From positions 124,001-188,000 of the forward strand of contig NADL03000548.1 in assembly GCA_002205965.3 (NCBI GenBank): 64,000 nt of DNA, in the 5' to 3' direction. Below are positions 57,716-64,000 of the stretch, in pieces. The number at the start of each line of letters is the position of its first letter. The stretch's first letter is position 1. Origin of the DNA: Kappaphycus alvarezii. Its lineage: Eukaryota > Rhodophyta > Florideophyceae > Gigartinales > Solieriaceae. Under the pieces are notes generated by a model that was given only the letters and a program-made list of their open reading frames with translations, was not told where the DNA came from and searched no databases. Position numbers and translations under genes: made by a program.

Positions 57716-59515
57716 TATATCTTAAAGTCAGTTATTGAGTCAATACGGAATTAAATCATCAATACGTAAAATCGTAAATCTCGAGAAAAGTGGGTGATGA
57801 TAAGGAAATGACTGTGAAAAAAGGCACTGCCTCAAGGATATCCGAACTGTGCAAAATTTATAAAAATAACTAGTAATTCCAAGTATTAATTGGGATACTA
57901 CCAATCATCTTAATATGACCAATTCTCCTGTTCAGGGAGATAGTATGATGATTTGCCAGCCTTGAATTGGACCCGCATTCTCTTACACCTTTTGTTCCGG
58001 TAATTTGCTCTGATTACGCCCGTCGCTTCTTGCGGTTTCTTCTGCAATTGCGTCCAAACTATTCCTCGCATGCGCACGTAAGTACCCTGATCAGTAACTC
58101 GCAAAGTACAACATCCCACATGCATGTTCATCAAACCTAAGCACGTGCAGAAAAATTCAGCGTACAACCCCTGGTTCTAACGCCACTTGTGTGATAAAAT
58201 TCTCGAAGACTACACATACGGCCGCAATAGTTCTCGACAATGATTGTATAAATCGAAATAGTCTTATTGGATATGTGACTCTCAAGACGTAGCTCTCCAT
58301 GACATAACGATCCATTTCGGAAATTATGCTGAGGAAATAAATCTCCCGTAAACTCCAAAGCACATTGGTTTCCCTTATCAGTAAGAACCGCCCATGAATT
58401 TTCAAAATCAAAGGCCGCTATAGCTTCATCTAGATCTGTACCTGGTTATCTTTTTTCTAGAGTTGCTCTTCGCGCCAGTCTAAATTTTGATGAAAATGTC
58501 AATGTCCGACCAGAGCCGAGGTACGGTTTCGAACATCCAATAACAAGGTCAGTTGGTAAAACTGAAACCTCCTACATCAGTACGTATAATTTATGATTCT
58601 AGAAAAGTATCTCTTACTCTCTCGCAAATTCCCGTTTGGTCTATTGCAGTTCTGAAATTTAAAGTCGTTAGCATAACGAGCGTAAGGGAAATTTTTTAAC
58701 TGGTTCTTGCTGCGACGCAGTTTTTCAAACGCCTAGAGCTGGGAGAGGTTAATGACCAAAAAAAGATAAATTTCACCGGAAGGCATCTTAAAATACGAAC
58801 AAGCGGTTCTACAAAAGTCGGCCCACCTATATCAAACGCTTTTCCCACACATTTCATCCCTCCTATATTTTTACAAAGTCAAAGTCATCGATTAAACCAC
58901 CCTGACTGTTAGTTGAGAGTGATATCCTCTTCAAATGTTATTGTTGGTCTTGATAAAGCTAGAAAACGTGCTCCGCTTAGATTAAAAAAATTGGAGCGTT
59001 GAAACTAGCCATGTCAGATCTATTATCTGTTTCCCTTGCACTTTAGAACGAGCCGAAATATATGGCGTTTTAATCTTTCTCCTCATCAGATTTGGGGTTC
59101 TCACAGACATCGGGGTACCGCTAAAACTCTTGTTTTCATTTCTCGGCGGCCTCTGCTAGAAGAATAACGCCGTCAGTGGCCTCTGAGTTGCTTAGTGCTG
59201 GTTCGTGTGTCATTTTTAGTTGTCTGCTTGTATTAAGGGGATTCCGTGATTTTAGACACATTTTATTTGCCCAGCTTTTGCATTTGAATTCTCGGTCTTG
59301 CTTCGAGAAGGCGACCACATAAATTTATTTCGTATGAGTTTTTGGAATTCTGGAAAAGACCGCCCAAATTCGGAAGAGATTGTATGATGGTGCATTTACT
59401 CAATCATGAGAATTTTATTCAAATAAATACTTGAAGCTGAATGTTTTAAGATTCTACTACTCATTCAATTCGAAATTGCTCCAATCATCCCTTCAATCAA
59501 TTCCAACACCATGTG
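57716..59515. other. Unassigned AT-rich region
   Basis: Overlapping minus frames at 57910-58411 (about 75-85 codons each) lack recognised motifs. An FPFGL-like tripeptide context near 58630 hints at a gypsy RT scrap but is too short to call. Confidence 0.4.
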
Positions 59516-59749
59516 TCACCAATTACTAGCGTCCATCACCACCATCATTTCCAAACAATTCAAAGCACCCTCCGTGGACTTATATCTCAACAGTAGTGCC
59601 TTCAAGAAGGCAACTGGAATTGTTCTGCACCAATTGCGCCGCATGCATATGAAAAATTGCCCTCTTTCCTCTTTTTCGGGCACCTCAGCTCGCGATGCAA
59701 CCACAGAGGCCAACAGACTTGCAAATTGGAGAGCATCTAGATGCCATCC

Positions 59750-60208
59750 GCCAAGGGTTGAGATCGGCAACGTAACAAAACTATTCCCCGGACCTCGATC
59801 ACGAATGAATCCTTCAAAAGGGTCCTCCTTCCCGTTTTTGGCCTGGTTCAGCGGGTTCTCTGTGCACTGTGCCAAGGAGGGAATCCGGGCAGGCGTTAAG
59901 AGGTGGACATGATGTCGAAGAAGTCCGTCCTATCTTGATGACCTAACGCCTTGATATCCGGCCGAGCCCTGTAGCCCCTCTACGGTGGTTCTATAATTGG
60001 ACGACGGGCGGCGTTGGACAGATCGCCAGCAAACAATTGCACTTGCGAGCGTGCCACCATCCCCGAGTCGAACCAAAGTTGCAGACCAAGGCGTGATCCC
60101 CATGAATGTCCATGCGGATCTTACATCCCTTCTTAGGGCAAGAAGAATCTTTCCCGAAGAGCTAGACCCGGAAATAGTATTGGAATCACGCCTTATAATT
60201 GATTTCAA
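59750..60208 (-). pseudogene. LINE family 2 CCHC and restriction-like endonuclease
   Basis: One frame gives CKIRMDIHGDHALVCNFGST (knuckle; compare DCHGDHLMHC at 57 kb). Another gives RARPDIKALGHQDRTDFFDI (RLE core; compare RPDIEAMGSNGGTDFFEV). The C-terminal motif LPISTLGGWHLDA follows near 59770. This domain would nick the target DNA for reverse transcription. Confidence 0.82.
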
Positions 60209-60784
60209 CTATATAATTCCCCAGTCGTGGGGCGGGCTGGCAGTACAGCCAGTCCTTCGAGCCAGCGACCCCCAAAGAGGCTCGACACCCTTTTGCCCTA
60301 TCTTCGCCCTTGTTCAAGCTGTCAAAAAACGCGACCTACGCTGGATTGACAAGTTGGTCCTGGCGGAACAGACGAAGCAAGTCAATCGCAGCCAGCGGGA
60401 TGACGCACTCCTCGGGTATTTGGCTCTCCCACGTTTCATGTGACTCCACTGCAGCATTGTAGATTGATAGAGCAGTGTTAGGCAGCACGTGGAGGAGCTC
60501 AAAACAGGGAGAGCGGGTAAGGGACACGGAGCAAAGAAATGCCCCAGTTGCCGCGGTCACAGCGGATAGAGTCCGATCCCAAACGTCGGCTCGCTCTCGC
60601 GTAAAGTTTTGATAGGCAACTGCAGTTCATTGAACAAATCTTTCTCAAGAACACCTCCAATGAGTTCTCTAAGCTTTTTACCAACCATTTCATCAAAAGC
60701 CACGGCCCCAGACTTTGTATCCTTGGGAGGAACCATCCGTAGCAAATGATTGACCTTGCGGATAGTCTAGTGATTTTCTACTAT

Positions 60785-61673
60785 GTATCCATCATCCAGA
60801 TACCACTGCATTACCAGCAGTGATTTCTCCCGCTTCTGTTCGGGCCCCTTGCAACTCCTGTTGCAGTCGCAGCACTACATCGTACAGTACTAGAGAGAAA
60901 AGCAGGGGTCCCAGAGGATTCCCTTGCTGCACTCCTATGACGCTGCGAATGGTGTGCTCTCCCCACCACAAGTAGGCAGTGTCCTTCGCATAAGTGTACT
61001 CGACCCACAGCAGTAGCTTCGGGAAAGAATCTTTCACCCTCCTCAGCAATTCGTCACGGCTGACCAGGTTGAACGCATTTTTTATGTCAACAGTGAGCAT
61101 GGCGTGGGTAGTAGAGTGTTTGAAGTGGTCACACACTCTACGCGTGACGTGAACCATGGTCTCAGTTCCCTTAGAGGTCGCTATGTCGAGCTGCAGCTAT
61201 TGAAAGTGCGACCGAGCTGAGTCTGCGACACGAGACACGAGGCAACTCCCGACGGGGCGGCGAAGCGTCTCGCCTACTACAATAGGCCGAATTCCTCCTG
61301 AGAGTGTAAGGGGAGTAGTGAGAGGACCACTAGATATCTAAAGAGCGAAGGAAGCCGGCCCGTCACCCACCGCAAGCAGATAAACTACTTTAGTGAGGCT
61401 GGCGAGCAGTCCTCGGTCCCTTTCATTAACTGGGGTAACATTAAGGAGCTTTCGGATGTGTTCGGGGCGGAGACCAGATCCTCCCGCCGCACACCCCCGT
61501 GAGAACTTTAGAACTCCCCTCATCACATCCACTGGTATGAATGGGACGAAAGGGTGTGCCGTAGAGGGGCTGGTGTATGTGAGCGGCTCCCTATACGAGA
61601 TGGACCGGTGGTGTTTGTCCCTGAGTGCTTCCAACACCTCAGAGGATGGGGCCGCGATACTCGTGGATCCCAA
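60785..61673 (-). pseudogene. LINE family 2 reverse transcriptase
   Basis: GCAAGGSGLRPEHI, then MLTVDIKNAFNLVSRDELL (first catalytic aspartate), GVQQGNPLGPLLFSLVLYD, and in a shifted frame MQWYLDDGYIVENH carrying the Y-L-D-D box (about 60765-60810). These are the standard non-LTR RT motifs. The two parts of the domain are separated by a stop near 61200-61330 and a frameshift before the DD box. Confidence 0.9.
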
Positions 61674-62567
61674 AAACCTTACAGTCTTTCCGTAGGCCCC
61701 TTCCTTTGCTAAACGAGCAGCACGTTTGCGGTTGAATGCAGTTTGTTGCTCCGGTGATGGATCGGAAAGTGGGCAAGAGGTAGAAATCTGCTGGGCGCGT
61801 TGGGAGAGCAGCGTATACTTACCTTCACGTCATAGCTGAAGGCGATCGGCAAACACTTGAGAGTTGTTTGCTGTGCCCGGAACGGGAAGTTTGGAAATTT
61901 TGGGCTTGGGGTTTGCAAGGATGACAGAAGTAAAAAGCATGAGTTTCCTGAAACTCCGTTCTGCCTTGCAAGACCCTTTAGGCATCTCGGCTAATTCCCG
62001 CAGTATGCAACCGAACTCCTTGGCGATGTACTGCCGCTCAAGCCTTGGGATGTTTTGAAAGAGAGGTACATGTGTCATGCAGATGTCCCGCAGCGATGGG
62101 AGTTGCTGCAAAGATTCTTGCGAAGAACCCTCTTCGTCTCCCAAAGGTTGTTGAGTAGGCGGCGCGTCATCCGAGAGTGGCTGTTGGATGGGCTACGGCT
62201 GTTCTTGCGGGAGGGAAGGTAGAGGAGTGATTGGTTTTCGAGGTTGAGTGACCGCTGTGGAAGACTCCTCTGCGTTCTACGAGCGTGTAGCTCGTGCTGA
62301 TGACCTCCCAGGCCGTACCACGTACTCGCTACTGCTTGCAGTGCTCGGGACAACACCACGATACTCTGAATCACGAAACATGTTCTCCATGAGCGGCACG
62401 TAGCGGGGCGGGGAGGAAGTTCCAACAAGGCATTCCGGGCAGGGCCTGTACGTGAAAGCGTGCAGATTAGACCTCATCCTACTGGTTACCGACGTGCTAA
62501 GGTACCGCTTGTACCAGTAACAGTACCAGTACCCGAGAGGGGCGAGGCAGGCTTGCAAGTCAGTCAT

Positions 62568-63148
62568 TTCAGCACGCCTGAGGTAGGCCGACGCAGCCGT
62601 TGCCCGCGGCTTGTGGATGGATCTAAGGTGGGAGAGAAGGTCTTGAATGGTCCCTGTCGTAATATATGCACAGCCGAGTAATCAACGGTAAGGAAGGTGG
62701 AGGGGGCGATCGGCGAGTGGCTTGAGGACTTTGGAGCATAGCCATGTCCGAGGATCCCCTTACTGTGTCTGGCTGTTCAGGGGCGCGAATGGCCAGACGA
62801 ATGTATTTGTCCAAACATGGTAGCTGGGGCTCCCCTAATTCCTACCTAGAAGTCCCGTCGCGGAAGTACTCTGCAATACGGGAGCACGTCGGCTACCCAC
62901 CCTCGGTTAAATCCAGGAGCCCGCGAACAAAGCCATGACAACTACCAGCAGTTGAGAAGAAAACGGATGAAGAAAGTGGAGAAGAAAGATATGTACACAT
63001 GTACGACCTGTACAGGGCGGCTGTGCTTCAGGGCATATTTGCGAAGTACTGTCCATTTATTTTAGTATTTGCTTCCATAATACTGAAATTCGGGGATTAT
63101 TAGATGTAATTTTAACTATTTTCATACAGTCAACTGCGAGAAGGTCTA
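62568..63148. other. Unassigned spacer between LINE and MITE
   Basis: GC-rich at first, then AT-rich from about 62950, where GTACACATGTACGACC words appear. Possibly the LINE's 5' untranslated region. No gene recognised. Confidence 0.4.
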
Positions 63149-63592
63149 GTGTCTATCTGTCATAGCACTGTCCTCATAGCACACTTCGTCCTCATATGAC
63201 GACAGTTTCCGTTACATTTTGGAAAGGCAAACTTTTTGGAAGCCCGAAATTTTTACTGCAAAATAGATTTTTTATGTTATGTTACAGTGCAGTAATTCTT
63301 ACTGTACATGAGCATTCGTTTCTGAAACCCCCCACGATAATTCGAACTATATTTCCTTCCAAAATGAAGTCGTTTTCACAACTTCTTGCGAAGAGCCGAC
63401 GCTGGTTAGCGAAAACTGGTCTAGCCTTAACCGAGGTCAACAATCTTGAAAAGTTTGTTTTGATCGGCCATCTACACTCATGAACTAATGCGGAGGGACA
63501 AAAAATGCGCTGAGGTAAAAAAATTGTATTGAAAAAGAAGTGCTAAAAGTAGTCCTCATATGAGGACATTTGTCCTCATATCCAATAGACAC
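63149..63592 (+). mobile_element. MITE M, copy 2 (444 bp, TA target)
   Basis: Starts GTGTCTAT and ends ATAGACAC, flanked by TA at 63147-63148 and 63593-63594. Carries TCCTCATATGAGGAC palindromes near the right end and GTCCTCATATGACGAC near the left. Collinear with the reverse complement of copy 1, estimated by eye at about 85-90% identity. Confidence 0.88.
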
Positions 63593-63667
63593 TAGTGGTT
63601 ACTTGTACTGTACTTATCTCTGTGAGGGGTGGTCGTACAGTCAGTTATGTTGATCCTGCTACATGAT

Positions 63668-63735
63668 TTGAATGCAAGCTCATAAGACTCCCAACCTTCG
63701 CACCACTCGCAGTAATCGAACTCCGCTTTGCCCCC
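63668..63735 (+). repeat. Repeat Y copy
   Basis: GAATGCAAGCTCATAAGACT then CCCAACCTTCGCACCACTCG and CAGTAATCGAACTCCGC. Third copy of the repeat seen at 31227 and 32938. Confidence 0.72.
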
Positions 63736-64000
63736 TTCCTGAAGTTTCATGCAACCCACGAAGCTTTCTGTTTAAAACGTGGTACCATACTTGCTCGTAC
63801 AAATGAGTAACGTGATGCTAACAATCTTTTAAGACAAGCTGGAAATACCGGTTTCTACTTGAGTGACTGAAGATAATTGCTTCCACTCACATAATACTGC
63901 ATTTCAGGTAAATTTCTGAGGCAAAGAAAGTTTGTCTTGTCCCCCTAAGTCCACTGTGTATGATTGTTTTGATTAAATCAACGATCAAAATCCTTGAAAA
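63736..64000. other. Unassigned right edge
   Basis: No recognised feature in the last 265 bases. Confidence 0.5.

Larger units (their letters stand above)
59516..62567 (-). mobile_element. LINE family 2, long copy
   Basis: A roughly 3-kb minus-strand LINE. From its 5' side: possible degenerate zinc finger (CPECLVG, about 62420); an N-terminal helical region 62144-61830 (IPRLERQYIAKEF); the pre-RT and RT N-terminus 61673-61338 (APSSEVLEALRDKH, AAGGSGLRPEHI); RT core 61157-60792 and the DD box near 60790-60810; post-RT region 60745-60557; CCHC/RLE 60208-59930; C-terminal LPISTLGGWH at about 59770. At least four frame changes or stops (between 61338 and 61157, near 60800, between 60557 and 60208, near 59925). 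Same type as the 57-kb fragment, diverged. The 3' terminus was not located. Confidence 0.88.

Noticed and set aside
58600-58680. FPFGL-like peptide suggestive of gypsy reverse transcriptase
   Set aside because: Only five residues with no neighbouring RT motif on either side.
59511-59912. 133-codon plus-strand frame
   Set aside because: Opposite strand of the LINE C-terminal coding region, where the minus strand carries the family motif LPISTLGGWH.
63196-63483. 95-codon frame in MITE copy 2, partly shared with 56677-56904
   Set aside because: Interrupted in copy 1 and substitutions are not biased to silent positions; similarity follows from the repeat itself.

Overview
This window is eukaryotic, transposon-dominated intergenic DNA. 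Almost every recognisable coding stretch belongs to a mobile element, most are broken, and older elements are split by younger ones. I can support only one ordinary host gene: a small three-finger C2H2 zinc-finger protein with one 118-bp GT-AG intron (26109-26793). The intron, LTR and non-LTR retrotransposons, pogo-like transposases and MITEs rule out a prokaryote. A multicellular red alga or another repeat-rich protist lineage such as an oomycete would fit, but nothing here fixes the taxon.

Layout. 1-9000: a nest of degraded Ty1/copia pieces (antisense gag at the left edge, minus-strand integrase pieces at 3334-3880 and 5210-5726), three copies of one long copia LTR (550-1761 plus, 5727-6842 minus, 7733-8413 plus), and copies of a non-coding element (called X here) carrying a 72-bp tandem array. 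10033-15282: a young, nearly complete copia element with matching 5-bp target duplications. 15596-17938: a LINE with reverse transcriptase and a C-terminal restriction-like endonuclease. 18164-19032: a pogo-like transposase pseudogene. 19000-22500: weakly recognisable repeat debris. 22940-26108: a G-rich block, a TACTGTAC-word cluster and a C-rich leader, leading into the zinc-finger gene. 27555-43450: AT-rich DNA with dispersed repeats, including an inverted pair about 15 kb apart, a 46-bp perfect palindrome and LINE 3' ends. 44248-51024: an old, heavily eroded Ty3/gypsy element with a second, different pogo-like element inserted antisense (48402-49216). 52440-53038: a charged reading frame of unknown origin. 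56499-63592: two inverted copies of a roughly 443-bp MITE bracket two minus-strand LINE copies of a second RLE-type family.

How the parts relate: LINEs would copy through target-primed reverse transcription, copia and gypsy through integrase, and the MITEs through a transposase supplied elsewhere. None of these is an operon-like system. Base composition separates layers: the young copia and the 15.6-18 kb LINE are GC-richer than the AT-rich 36-56 kb background. Organism, gene function and repeat ages are inference; the repeat matches, target duplications, palindromes and motifs were read directly from the sequence by eye.
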